The notes beneath the pieces are model-generated. The model ran no database searches, was not told the origin of the DNA, and saw nothing but the letters and a program-made list of their open reading frames with translations. Position numbers and translations under genes: made by a program. This document shows, in pieces, positions 21,022-32,209 of a DNA stretch of 64,000 nt (within the stretch, counting starts at the first letter, position 1; every line of letters begins with the position of its first letter). This DNA is from Adiantum capillus-veneris (Eukaryota; Streptophyta; Polypodiopsida; Polypodiales; Pteridaceae). The stretch is from the NCBI GenBank assembly GCA_014529385.2, contig CM043968.1:8724648-8788647 (forward strand), written 5' to 3'.

Positions 21022-22042
21022 CTTAATAGCCCCTATGGAAAAGTATTATATAATGCCTTATTGGACACAAGCGCTAGACATAATCTATTATCGTATGGCA
21101 TGTGGTCAATTAGGGAAGACAACCTTATCGGAAGACACCATTCAAGTCAAGGGCATCAATAAAAAGACAACCAAGGTGTTGGGCATCTTGAATACTCCTA
21201 TTGCCTATGATAATGGGGTTGTGGTGCAAGACTTTTTGGTCATGCCCACGGGTACTATGGAAGGCAATATCAACTTAGGAAGAACGTGGATGTCGGCAAC
21301 CAGGTGCAATATTGATTGGGAAACTAGGCATGTCACAACACAACAGCCCACTCTAAGCCTTACCGCTCCAGAGATGATGCCCAAGCCACATGTTGTTGTG
21401 TGTGTCCCAGCAGCAGTTGACACTCCACAGTCACAAGTGGTAAAACCATACTCCATTGATCTTGCTAGCTCTAAGGCTTCCACCTCCATGATTGTCACCA
21501 CCAATCTTGCTCCAAGAGTTGCAATTACTGTGAAACCAACTGAATATAAATGGGTTCCCAAGGCTTCATTGTCTAATTCTTCCACTTCTCCACCTAGTTC
21601 CAGGAAGAAGCCTCATAAAAAGCGTGTCCGCACTCGCAATTGTCCGATTACCTTGCATTGGGTCCCTAAAGTATTGCTAGAAGCCGAGGGCTACTATGAT
21701 GGAAATTGTCGAATTTGGGTATCTAAACATCGGTCAAATCCTTCTCCACCTCCTGTGAGAGATCGACCATTAATTCCTGCCTTGACAATCCTTGTGGATG
21801 ATCGTGGTAAAGGGAAGCTAGTTGATCATGATACGCTAGACCTCAAGTTCAGGCCGCTCCTTGAAAGCTATCCCTCATATCCATCAAGCTCAGAAAGAGG
21901 GGAGACATCGGAAGCTTCTAGTTCTTCATCAAGTCCACCCATTGATATCGAAGCTTCTCCAATATCCCTCTCTACCACTGTATATTCTTTGGAACACCTA
22001 GAGCAACCTATATGTTGCCCATTGTACATTTCCCATCATTAG
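21022..22042 (+). pseudogene. element D retropepsin-like domain 2 and tail
   Basis: In the same phase as domain 1, after the stop at 21019, NALLDTSARHNLLSYG (21052-21099) gives a second catalytic motif (D-T-S-A). After a frameshift near 21110-21130, the frame 21035-22042 carries VQDFLVMPTG and INLGRTWMSATRCNIDW (near 21268-21318), again the C-terminal retropepsin signature. The remaining 240 residues are Pro/Ser/Lys-rich without recognised motif. So D encodes two protease-like domains in tandem, about 230 residues apart. No reverse transcriptase follows. Confidence 0.65.
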
Positions 22043-23689
22043 ATTTACTATTTCATGTTCGTTCTTGGGAGAGTACCTTACCATCATTGCAGCTTGGTAT
22101 TGCACCTTGGATTATTCAAACATCGTTGCCAAAGTCACCCCTTATTACAAACTGGAACAATTGGTTTCAAAGGGTGACAACAACTTTTCAAAAGGTATGA
22201 TCTACTTAAGGAAGGGGAGAGTCCTTCCTTCTCTCTCAACATTTTTTCCCTGACCTCTTAACTTCCAAATCTTAGGGACTGTATAGATATAGACTTATAC
22301 TCCCACTAACCAAAAACCAAAAAATAGTAAAAGGAGCACGAGCAATCTAGCAAGGAGAGTGAACCCCACGAAACCCTGTGAGTAGCCCAAAATTATACTT
22401 CACATCATGCACAATGAAACAACACATTTGTGTCATTTTTTTGTTGATTTTGTCTCCATTAGCATAAGTTGTTTTTTCATGCTAAGATGCCTCTTGGAGG
22501 TATAGTTGTTTCTTGTGAATCCTTTTGCAGCTCGAGTAAACATGGAGATGGTTTTGACTACCGACACAAGAGAGATCCATTTGCTCATCCGCTTTACTTC
22601 TTCCTATTCTTTGGTTCTCTACCTTTACATTTCATGTTGCATATTGTCATTGTAGTATGGTAGAAATGCATTTAAATTATGTTGTTGTTACTTGCCAATT
22701 TAGATGCTTCCAGGTTTTTAGACCTATTGTACCTTGTTATGATTCACCACCTTGAGTTGTGTCTTATTAGTTTGGCTTTAAGTAGGTGTCATGACCTTAG
22801 GTTAACCCTAGTTACTTTATTTGCTGACTAAAGTTGGTAAATTGTTTATTAATGGTAGTGCCCTTAGAGTGCTTTACGCTATGATTGTCTAGTTTATCTC
22901 TAGCACTCCCTCATAAGTGGTGAACACAAGACTTTCGAGTCAATGTGCCAGAGCATTATGCTTAAGTTGGTACTTGAGACTACGAGTCTCCCAACTACTT
23001 TTGGCATATTCTTCATGTCACCTATTATATTTGCCAAGTTGGTTAATAAAAAAACGAAAAAAGCAAAAAGCTTCAAGAAAGAGTCCTGTACTCCCAGCTA
23101 TCTTTTGGGAGCTCCCACAAGAGCTTTCCCCTGGCAAAATGGACACAAAATGACAATCGCGCATGTGTAGGAAGAGGGTGCAAATTTTTGGACAAGGAAA
23201 GGCCTGAGCACTTCAACAAGAAAAATTAAAAAACAAACACATCAAACACATACATACTTCCTTGCACTCCTTGTTATTCACTCTTATGTGTGTTATGCGA
23301 TAAGATAACTAGTTCTCAGACACTGACAAGTAATCTTAGGACTGACTTCTTATTAATAGACCATTTGCAATTTGCGTAGGTAGCTCTAGTACTAGGTTTA
23401 GCCTTGGGTCATGCTTACTTTACTTAGAGATACTCTAATAGGCTCTGACTTGGGTTTGTGATTCACTACGAGTACTATTTATTGTTCTACATTGGCAATG
23501 TAACACATCATAATTTATGCATTTCCATGTTTATAATGTATCATTGTCTCATGTTCTAGCATTTCCTTACATGTTCCACTTGTGCTTTCACCTTTTTTGC
23601 CTTTTATGCTGCAGATAACCATCTAGGTTCCATGCGGATGCACGGACCCCAGTTTACACATTCATAGCTTCCGAGGACGGAATCTAGAT
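22043..23689 (+). other. 3' non-coding region of element D
   Basis: 1.65 kb with no domain. A scrap near 22060-22250 is open in several frames without motif. This is where pol would lie in an autonomous relative. Confidence 0.7.
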
Positions 23690-23703
23690 CAGGAAGGGGG
23701 GCA
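23690..23703 (+). promoter_or_regulatory. polypurine tract of element D
   Basis: Purine-rich AGGAAGGGGGGCA directly upstream of the 3' LTR. Confidence 0.85.
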
Positions 23704-24294
23704 TGTTAACCCACGATGGACGTTTGCCTTATTCTCACGTTATTTGAGTCATGGGCCGGGCTTGTTGGTCCCATTAGACACTTTGAGGATCATGGACTAT
23801 ATTTGTGAGTTTTTCTCAATTGTACCATTTTTAGGGTTAGGGTTAGGGATGGCTGCCCAAGTGTGAATGCCCATATGTAAAGGTGGCCAACTCCTATATA
23901 AGTCATTGTAACCCTAAGACCCCTCATTCTCTCAAGTGCTAATACAAAGTGCTCTTGCTCCTCCACTCCTTCTCTACTTGCGTTATTGCATACTACTTGA
24001 GTTATTGCATTCTTGTGTGCGTTAGTGTGTGTGTGAGAGAGAGAGTGTGTGTGTATGTTATTGAGCTTGGCGTTGGTACAAGCGACGACGACGAGGTGGT
24101 TGAGCGGCGAAAGCTAGCTTCTTCCTCTTCGTGGACGCGGGGATCCTTCAGGATGGCAGCGTAGAGCGGTGAGTGACACACCCTTGTTCTCTTTGAGCTT
24201 GCCAGGTTTGCTTGGTTGTATGTTTGGAGCCATCGTGGCTCACATACAGTGTATGCGGCAAGTTCCTTGCATTGACACGTACGTCAAGCATACA
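23704..24294 (+). repeat. 3' LTR of element D
   Basis: 591 bp, TGTTAACCC to AAGCATACA. Promoter motif CTATATAAG near 23894. Has an extra 19-bp near-duplication (TACTTGAGTTATTGCA) relative to the 5' LTR. Confidence 0.95.
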
Positions 24295-24299
24295 CACCG

Positions 24300-24470
24300 A
24301 CACTGTGTTAAGGGCAGGATATATGAAACCGATCCCCCCTCTAAAGGAACTTTTATTGATAAATGTGATTAAAGCCCTCTTTGCAAGGTGTTGGAAGCTT
24401 CTACCACTTAGAATTGGCACTTGAATTGAGGAGAAAAGACTGGTTCGCCCTCCCATGCCCCGTTGTCACA
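24300..24470 (-). repeat. remaining part of the G0 LTR
   Basis: Follows the CACCG duplication of element D. On the minus strand a plausible LTR start is TGTGACAACGGGGC at 24470, giving a 273-bp LTR when joined to 15329-15430. The outer end is inferred because no second G0 LTR is present. Confidence 0.45.
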
Positions 24471-25229
24471 CGTAGGTGATAGGGATACTACGGGGAGAGT
24501 CAAGATTCCTAGAGAGAGATTAAACAGCGGCTATGTCAAGCCCTTAGGGATAGCTTAAGAGCCCTAGAGAAAACCTAAGTGCAGCTTTGAGAGTCATGGA
24601 GCACTCTCACTTGATGGCTCATCAGCAGTCTTCAGGAAGCTTGTATGTGTAGAAGCTGTTGGAATCCTGAGACTGTCTTCAGCTTGTGGAGTTAATAAAT
24701 TTCGCATCCCTTCTCAGAATTTGGCCATCCAAGTACTTAAAACGACGGGAATAGGTGTGGTCGACAAGGCAATGTAGGCAGAAACACAAAGTTTGCTCTA
24801 TTTTGGTTAAAAATTGTACTTTTAGCTCAAGCGTGAAAATTAGCATGTTTTTGCACCTCCACGACTTCTCCAACCTCTTTTAAGCTTTTTCATGTATTAA
24901 AAACTGAATTTAACCATTAAAAAATATTAAGGTTAAATCCCTAGGCTCCTCTAGGCTTCCATCCAGGCTCAACAGCACTTTGAAACCGTGAATCAAGTCT
25001 CATTGAAGCTTCTATCTTTTTAGCTTTCTTGTGGACAAATATGACTAGAGTGATCAATTCTAGGAATATTTGTCTCTAATAAAGCTAAGAATTTGATCAA
25101 AAAGCAATTTTGATGACATTCATATGGGTGGGATCACTTAGATCTAGAGTTGATTTGAGTGGACAAGCATTAGGAGAGCTTCAATTCATCCCACACTAAG
25201 CAGAGAAGCAAGTGTGAGCTTGCATTTGG
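24471..25229. other. no recognisable feature
   Basis: Non-coding, no clear LTR or domain; may belong to the leader of copia I. Confidence 0.5.
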
Positions 25230-26370
25230 CTCACAAAAGAATTTGGGAGTGTGTGTGCAAGAAGAATTGCAAGGTAGATTTCAGTTTATTTTTGCATATC
25301 TGCTTTACCCTCTAAAAACAGCTCATTTTGGGCGGTTTCTTGCAGACATATCAAAATCATTGTGTTCTACAACTTCGTAGTTGAACACTTTTTCAAATTT
25401 TGATCAAATCTGGTTTTTTACAGATTTGGGATTGCATACTTTTGATGTAGTTTTCAGCATCGATTCCGTGTGTGTGGATTATACGGCACATGTTGTGTGC
25501 TTATGTATGAGTGTGTGGTATCCTAGAGAGATTTTTGACACTCGTTATGTGCGGATTTTATACTATGCATGCGTATGTGGATGCAGTTTGAGCTCTTAAA
25601 GCTTACAGGAGACAAGTTCACAGGTATACACATAGGACAAGTGGAGTGTCCAGAGAGCTACTCATGTGAGAGTGAGATTAGTTGCCATGGTTTTGGAGGT
25701 TTATGTACACCATGTGTGGATTTGTTGTTATTTTGGAGACATTGAGTGTATGTTTATAGTCTATGTGCTTTTGGATTATTGATAGTTTGTCTTGCTTCTC
25801 TTCATGGTTATGGAGAGCTTTTAGGTCATGGTTTTGGCCGAATGTATGATACATGTGGATGATAAATTTGATCTTTGTTTATACACATAGCCTAGTTGGC
25901 TTCACAGGTTTTGTGCATGCCAGTTCTTGGCTAAGTTGTATTTGAGACTTTGCTCAAATTTCAGGGGAAACTCTGTCCAATTTTTTCGAGATTCTCACCA
26001 TACATTGTATGTATCTGCAGATTTACTCTTTGATGGCATAGTGATCGAGTCTACTCTTATTTTGATAGTGATCAAGTTTTCACTCTCACTTTGATAGGTT
26101 TTGTCAGTTTTGGACACGCATGTAGTGTTCTTGTATCCACTCTCGCAGAAGTGAGATTTATGGTATACTCATAGTGGCTACAGGTAGATATATCATATGC
26201 ACTGTTTTCAATCCACGGATATTCCAATCGTGAGCATACTCCATACAGCTTATAGGTGGTCACTCGCTGATTAAAAGTTCCACATGTTTATAGGTGTGTA
26301 TTTACACAGTTGTTGGATTTGCAATACTACTTGAAGTTATTGATACTCTTTGAAGTTGCATTATTTTTTG

Positions 26371-26690
26371 GTGCTTGTTTATGCACAGATTTTACTTGGT
26401 TTAGAGCGGACATTAGATGTTGCTTTTGTACATCTATGGTAGAGCTTAGTCGAGCTACGGATTACATATGCAAGCATTGTATTGATGTGGTTTCATGCTT
26501 GATTAGCGTAGTGGTCGAGTGATCACTTTATTACTTTGTGCTTGTTTATGCACAGATTTTACTTGGTTTAGAGCGGACATTAGATGTTGCTCTTGTACAT
26601 CTATGGTAGAGCTTAGTCGAGCTACGGATTACATATGCAAGCATTGGATTGATGTGGTTTCATGCTTGATTAGCGTAGTGGTCGAGTGAT
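26371..26690. repeat. 167-bp tandem duplication in the copia I leader
   Basis: Two nearly identical units, 26371-26537 and 26538 to about 26690, both starting GTGCTTGTTTATGCAC. Confidence 0.95.
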
Positions 26691-26799
26691 CTCTCACTTT
26701 GGCACATATGCAGTTTATGCCATCTTAGCATTCACTTTTGATAGCAGATATGTGTGATGTTTTAGAGTCTGCAGTGATGACTCGAGAGAGACAACAGTC

Positions 26800-27283
26800 T
26801 CTTTCATGCCGATATATGTATCGTTGGCACGGTGGTCACATAAAGCACATTAGGCAATGTTGCTTTCGATGTATGAGGCAGTAGTGGAGATGTGTGTGTG
26901 ATGCGGAGATGGTTTTGACACGGACTAGAGAGGTGGCTTCGTATGCTAGTGACGGTGATTTCATGTTTATCTCTAGTGTTCCTCTTGCTTTTATGTCTGA
27001 TAGAGATGACACTTGCTCCCAATAGTTGCAATATGACTATGCAACGTTCCACATCACATCACGTCGGCAGTGGTTTAGCACTTTTGCTAGTAGAAGCCTT
27101 GGTTGTGTGCATCTAGCTAATGGATCAACATATGACATTGAGGGTGCAAGAAATGTATTCGTGTCATTACCCAATGGTGATTCTTATATGCTACAATATA
27201 TGTGTTATGTTCTTGAGATTACACAGAGCTTGATCTTAGTGAGATGCTTGAGAGATAGTGGTTGTCAGGTAGTATTGCTTTGA
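26800..27283 (+). pseudogene. copia I nucleocapsid and protease remnant
   Basis: Near 26805 the frame reads CRYMYRWHGGHIKHIRQCC, a decayed CCHC knuckle. The 27026-27283 frame holds FHITSRRQWFSTF, LGCVHLANGSTYDIEG, GDSYMLQYMCYVLEITQSLI and LRDSGCQV, the block order of copia proteases. The catalytic D-S-G triplet upstream of FHITS is no longer readable. Frameshifts and stops (for example near 27022) show it is dead. The assignment rests on the ordered blocks. Confidence 0.75.
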
Positions 27284-27599
27284 GAGCAGTCTTTCTAGAT
27301 ACAGTTGGGTTGCCTAGTCATTGTGCGAGGAGCTAGGTCTTACATTGTCTACCCACTGTAGGTTTCTCAAGTGCAAAACAACATAGTCTCAGGCAGTGAC
27401 AACATTGACATGTGATGAGCGAGAGACGAGACATGTCTCCTTCGCAGGTGAGCTTCACTATACTCAGGAGATAGTGCATTTAGCTGTGCAGGACATGTCT
27501 GAACTTTGCAGAGACAAAGATGGAGCAAGATTGCTCTAGTGAGACACAACAGCTGTTGTTAGAGTTTATGCATACAGAGGTAGAGAGAGTTTTCTCCCT

Positions 27600-28077
27600 A
27601 GAGACATAGACAGAGATGATGAATATGGAGTTCTTTGATATGTTCATGCTAGATGCTGATGAGGTGATACCAAGATACGGGATTCCATTTATGGATGATA
27701 GGGATGTAGCCATCCTAGTATCTATGATGGCACATCCATACATGATGAGTAGACTTGATGATGCAAAGTATGCAAATAGCACTGAGGTGGCTGAGAGAGC
27801 CAGGATTGCGTAGATATCAACAGTGTTCAAGCGTCTCATGTTTGACCTATCAGTATCGAGGCTCGACTTAGCAACAGAACTAGGAGCATTTGCAATAGGG
27901 ATTGTGAGTTCTATGATGACTGACACTAGCATGACGCTTTGTGGAGCTATGAAAACCATACAAAGATGTCTGCAGGATTTGCATGCATGCTCTGGCATAG
28001 ACTTGTACGCTCGCCTATCACTAGAGCCGATACAGTTGCATGCAGAGAGAGTGAGTGAGCCAGTGGGCATAGGTTGA
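27600..28077 (+). pseudogene. copia I reverse transcriptase tail / RNase H remnant
   Basis: The frame near 27823-28000 reads RLMFDLSVSRLDLATELGAFAIGIVSSMM, then LCGAMKTIQRCLQDL, which follows the copia pattern SLMYAM-x-x-TRPDIA, VGVVSR and the WEAVKRILRYLKG helix seen in copia C. Highly diverged. The 196-residue minus-strand open frame over 27480-28070 is an antisense artefact. Confidence 0.5.
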
Positions 28078-28166
28078 GAGAGTCTCTCACCTATATTTCT
28101 TTTGTGTATACTAGTAGGTAGCTAGTAGGATCCACTTATTTGCACATCCGCCTTTAAGTGGGAGTT

Positions 28167-28503
28167 TGTTAGGATTAAAGGCGGATAAGCCTTTGCCCTC
28201 GGCCAGATGTTCGATGTCTAGTCTCCCACTAACTACACTAAAAGAATAAGGAGCTCTTAGACTTCTCACATAGTGAGGGGAGGCTTGCTCCACCCACACA
28301 TAAGTCTCCTTCTTCTCCTTGCTCACACACATACATATGCACACACGTGCACCCGCATCGCTTTCCGTCTTGGCACACTCTTAGACTTGTCACATAGTGA
28401 GGGGAGGCTTGCTCCACCCACACATAGGTCTCCTTCTTCTCCTCGCTCACACACATACATATGCACACACGTGCACCAGCATCGCTTTCGATCTTGGCAC
28501 ACT
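28167..28503 (+). repeat. 3' LTR of copia I (right end uncertain)
   Basis: Begins TGTTAGGATTAAAGGCGG after the polypurine tract. Contains two 124-bp tandem units, 28256-28379 and 28380-28503. Where the LTR ends is not fixed. Confidence 0.6.
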
Positions 28504-29189
28504 CTTTAATTGGCCCAATCCACTAGTACAATGTGATATGTTCATCTGAGGGTTGGATAATAGTGACACAGATATAGGTACGGATCTCATTGGCCAAACT
28601 CATGACACATTGGTCGGAAGTGTAGTTAGAGTTGAGTAGCTCAAAAACAACTATCACACCCTTGTATGGCCCTTCAATGAGTAGATGGGCATTAGTGCCT
28701 CAACATTTAGAGGAGGAGGTGGATATCTCACCCCAGCTTGGAAATATTGTAACACGGCCAACCGATAAGCTCACCAAGGAGCAAATGTGGCTTACAACAA
28801 TGCAACTGGGAACATGGAGACTCAGGCCTACCAACTAGGGATTTGGTGCACAACATATGTGAGAGAAGGGCTTTCAAAGGTCGAATGATAGGAGAAGTGA
28901 GTTTGGTGCAATATATGCCGAGTCAATAGTCATTTGATAGACGAGCGTGTATACAATGACCGGTGTATACAAATTCTAGCAACACCCTGTGGCAGTCAAA
29001 ATCGACACCTTAGCACACAACAACCTATTGTTGGAGTAAGAAAGCCATGGCAAAGTTCCCATTTCATTGCATTTGTTGTCATAGTAGCCACACTCTCTTT
29101 GTTACACCCCCACTTCACATACATACCCATCATGTACACACTCGTTCAATTCAAAAGCTACACCACACATTCCACTTGCCAAAATCCCA
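28504..29189. other. no recognisable feature
   Basis: Short frames in all phases; no motif recognised. May be the decayed 5' part of gypsy K. Confidence 0.5.
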
Positions 29190-30240
29190 AATACCTTGTT
29201 GACGTTGCAACACCACTGAATGCACAGATAAAAAATAAGCAACTAGAATGGGATAAGAGCTACGAGAAAGCTTTTAGATCAGTGAAGTTGATCCTAGCCA
29301 AAGCACTCGTCGCTAGTGCAATCTCCCCAATGGGATTTACCCTTTCACGTTTTGTGGATGCTTTGGTTTTTGCCATTGGTTCTGTACTTATGCAAGCTCG
29401 AGTGCCAAAGTGGTTTTGGCCAATCTATCATGCTAGGGGCCAACTCATCCCTCTACCAAGAAGAGCTATTTAGTAAAACAAAGAGGGAAGCTTTGCATGA
29501 TCTACTCTGTCCATAAGTTCTGCCACTACTTGCTAGGAGCCAAGTTTGTATTTCATGTTGATCACTTGGCATTGTTGTATTTAGTGTCTAAGTAGACATT
29601 GCATGGAAATTTTTTAAGGTGGATGCTGATTTTTCAATAGAACACACCTCCGGAAAGCCATCACTAATTATCTATCCTGGCTAGGGTAGATGACTTGCAA
29701 GAGGGTGTGCAAGGAGAAGGAGCAGATAATGATTTACTCGATGCCCCAATGTTTGTTGCAGTGCTACAACATGTCAAGTGTGAAGATGATGATTCTACTA
29801 CAAATCGATCAATTTCTCAAGGGATTTAGACAGGACCAAAGGAAAAGGCTTGCATTACAAAGATGTCATTTTGAAATCATTGCAAATCAATTATATAGAA
29901 GGTGTGCTGATGAGATTCTACATCGATGTGTACCTATATTACATGACTAGGAAGCTCTCCTCAAAGAAGCTCATTTAGGCATAGAAGTCGGGCACTTTGC
30001 TAGTAATGTAATAGCTAAAAGGGTTTTAGCAATGGGTTATGGTGGCCCACCATCTTTAGAGATGCAGCTCGACACACAAAACTATGTGACCCTTGTCAGA
30101 GAGATTAGGCTAGCTAGGACCCACTGATCGAATGAAGCACAAGCTAGTACTTCCAATATGACCTTTTGAGAAATGGGGGTTGGATTTTATTGGCCCATTC
30201 AATTTGTTGGCATGGCCTAGCATGTTGATGTTGCATTTCT
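29190..30240 (+). pseudogene. gypsy K: RNase H and integrase N-terminal remnant
   Basis: 29190-29470 reads VATPLNAQIKNKQLEWDKSY, then FVDALVFAIGSVLMQ (RNase H start, consensus FVDAS-x-FAIG-x-VL-x-Q). After a frameshift near 29495, MIYSVHKFCHYLLGAKFVFHVDHLALLYLVSK (written here as it continues to about 29595) follows the RNase H HYLLG and TDH blocks. The integrase zinc part is recognisable at 29885-30110 (EALLKEAHLGIEVGH, then the LCDPCQR block in another frame) and KWGLDFIGPF near 30175. Many stops. Sequence changes to element H near 30240. Confidence 0.7.
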
Positions 30241-30299
30241 TTTGATGGACTGAGAAATCCATGAGTCTGGTTTAGTTGCATTTGCAAATGAGGTTGAAG

Positions 30300-31597
30300 A
30301 TGAAAGTGAAGGCCTTATGAAGTGATTAAAGGGCTGATGCAAACCAGGGTGGAATTTTCAAAGAAGCATGAATTGATGACACAAATGATTAGTAGAGACC
30401 TCTCAGCTATGGGGAAGGAGAAGTATTTACACATGTTGGCTAGTTTTCATGATTTGTTCATTACATCATATCAAGAGATCAGAGGATTCAAAGGAGAAGA
30501 AATGCATATAGAGCTGAAAGAAGGTGCTAAGCCAGTACGACAAAGGCTAAGAAGGATGGGTCGAGAGTAGATGGAAGCCTTGTGGGAAGAGGTGGACAAG
30601 CTGTTGAAGGCAGGGTTCATAGTCCCATTGGAGACTACAGAATGGGTGAGTCCAGTGGTGGTCAGCCCAAAGAAGGATGGAAAGTGGGAGGATTTGTGTA
30701 GATTTTAAACCCTTAAACACAGCCACTAAGAAGAACCCATATCCTCTTCCATTCATTGATCAGATCTTGGATTCAGTGGAGGGTTATGAGAGGTATAATG
30801 TGTGTGATGGTTTTTTAGGCTATTTTCAATTGAAGATTGCTTTTGAAGACCAAACAAAGACAACTTTCATTACGCCATGGGACTGTTATTGCTACACGAT
30901 ATTGCCATTTGGGTTGACAAATGGACCATCCTTCTATCAAGAGAGAGCAAATTTGGTATTTGGTAGTTGTGTTAAAGATTTTATGGATGACTTTTGTGTC
31001 TACAGCAGTAGAGCTGAACACTATGAGAAGTTGCAGATGGTATTGGCTCGTTATGATGAATGTGGAGGACAACTAAATCCAAAGAAATGTCATCTAGCAC
31101 AGCCAAGGCTGAAGTTATTGGGCCATATGGTGTCAGAAAATGGCATTGAAGCTGATCCAGACAAGGTTAAGTCTATTATTCTTCTTCCATCACCTAAGAG
31201 TACAAAGCAATTGGCAACCTTTATACACAAAGTGAAATACATGGCACGATTTATTCCATTGTCTTCACAGATCCTTTATCCATTACAACAAGAGCCAAAG
31301 CACAATCCATTACAATGGGATGACAAGTGTGAAGAAGTGTTTCAAGAGGTGTTAGGAGGAATGCCAGCCATGCAGGCTCCTGATTGGGAGAAAGTATTTT
31401 ATGTAAACCCATCAGTTGGGGATGATGCCATTGGAGCCACGTTTTTGCAAAAGGGAAAGGGAAGCCAGTATATGAGGCCAATGTATTGTGCAAGCCGAGT
31501 GAAGTTGGCAGCAAAAAGAAAATTGTCGGAAGTAGAGCTAGTGATGGTCATTGTAATATTTGCGTGTCGACGATTTCGTCATTACTTGCTACCATGA
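30300..31597 (+). pseudogene. pol: gypsy H reverse transcriptase and first RNase H
   Basis: 30322-30570 holds the N-terminal part ending KPVRQRLRRMGRE; a stop (30568-30570) and a frameshift near 30690 follow. From 30677: RICVDFKPLNTATKKNPYPL, YNVCDGFLGYFQLKI (first catalytic Asp), LPFGLTNGPSFYQ, FMDDFCVYS (catalytic DD with Phe in place of the usual Tyr), LGHMVSENGIEADPDKV and the connection helix. First RNase H: WEKVFYVNPSVGDDAIGATFLQ begins near 31386, then MRPMYCASR and ELVMVIVIFACRRFRHYLL, stop at 31597. Length and order are typical of a gypsy reverse transcriptase. Confidence 0.88.
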
Positions 31598-31627
31598 CCT
31601 TTTGTTTTCTTAAAGAGTTACGCCTTT

Positions 31628-32194
31628 TTGCCACAGTTAATTAATGGCATTAACATGTCAAATGTGGTCAAGAAATGGGTAATTGAGCTGCAAGAGTTTG
31701 AGTTCTCTTTTCTAGTGGAAGACAGTACAAGAGCTACACTAGCTGATTTGTTGACTTACAAGGAGAATCCCCTTCTTGTTAAGGAAGAGGTGGTGAGAAG
31801 GGTAGTTGAAGAAGTGCCACAGATCAACAATGCACATGTTTTGTTCTTTGATGGCTCATATAGAAAGAGCCATGATGCGGCTTCAGGGGGTATAACACTT
31901 TACGATCCAGAGGGGAAGCTAGTATGCAAGAGAGGGTTCAAATTGGATGCTCATAGTAACAATGAGGCTGAATATGCTACTTTGGAAGCCGGATTACACA
32001 TTTGTTTGAAGCATAGGATTAGAAGGTTGAGCATAAAGGGTGATGCTTTGTTAGTTGTGAAGCAAGTGTTGGGCGTGTGGAAGAGCAAGAACACCTCATT
32101 GAAGGAAATGTGTTTCAGAATTAAAGGCATGTTAAAGAAGTTCGAAGCATGGAGCATCAGACACATTGAATGTGCTCTAAATGGAGAGGCATAG
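31628..32194 (+). pseudogene. gypsy H second (archaeal-type) RNase H
   Basis: Same phase as the reverse transcriptase. VLFFDGSYRKSHDAASGGIT at about 31838-31897 carries the first catalytic Asp; NNEAEYATLEAGL near 31960 the catalytic Glu; RLSIKGDALLVVKQVLGVW near 32023 the next Asp; the C-terminal part ends IRHIECALNGEA with a stop at 32194 where the final Asp motif is expected. This extra RNase H, placed between the first RNase H and integrase, is the hallmark of Tat-lineage gypsy elements. Confidence 0.85.
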
Positions 32195-32209
32195 GAAGCA
32201 GCTCAAATC

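Larger units (their letters stand above)
15431..24294 (+). mobile_element. element D, non-autonomous Tat-like gypsy with gag and two proteases
   Basis: 8.86-kb element with LTRs 15431-16006 and 23704-24294 and target duplication CACCG (15426-15430, 24295-24299). Primer site is tRNA-Asp-like, polypurine tract AGGAAGGGGGGCA precedes the 3' LTR. Inside are gag (17194-19131), a linker (19233-20171), two retropepsin-like domains (about 20340-21300) and a proline/serine-rich tail to 22042, then 1.65 kb of non-coding DNA. Reverse transcriptase, RNase H and integrase are absent. LTRs differ by roughly 6 percent plus small indels. A second, inverted copy (E) lies at 45694-48251. Confidence 0.9.
25230..28503 (+). 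mobile_element. copia element I, decayed, lacking 5' LTR
   Basis: A copia-like order survives: leader (with AGGGGAAACTCTG near 25962, as in copia C), a degenerate gag zinc knuckle near 26800, protease remnant, RNase H remnant, polypurine tract TAAGTGGGAGT (28155-28165) and an LTR starting TGTTAGGATT at 28167. Integrase and most of reverse transcriptase are deleted. No matching 5' LTR is present in the window. Confidence 0.65.

Noticed and set aside
27480-28070. 196-residue minus-strand open frame
   Set aside because: Antisense to a copia RNase H remnant on the plus strand, with no recognisable motif of its own.
31251-31514. Minus-strand frames within gypsy H, L and G1 pol regions
   Set aside because: Shadows of the plus-strand pol frames.
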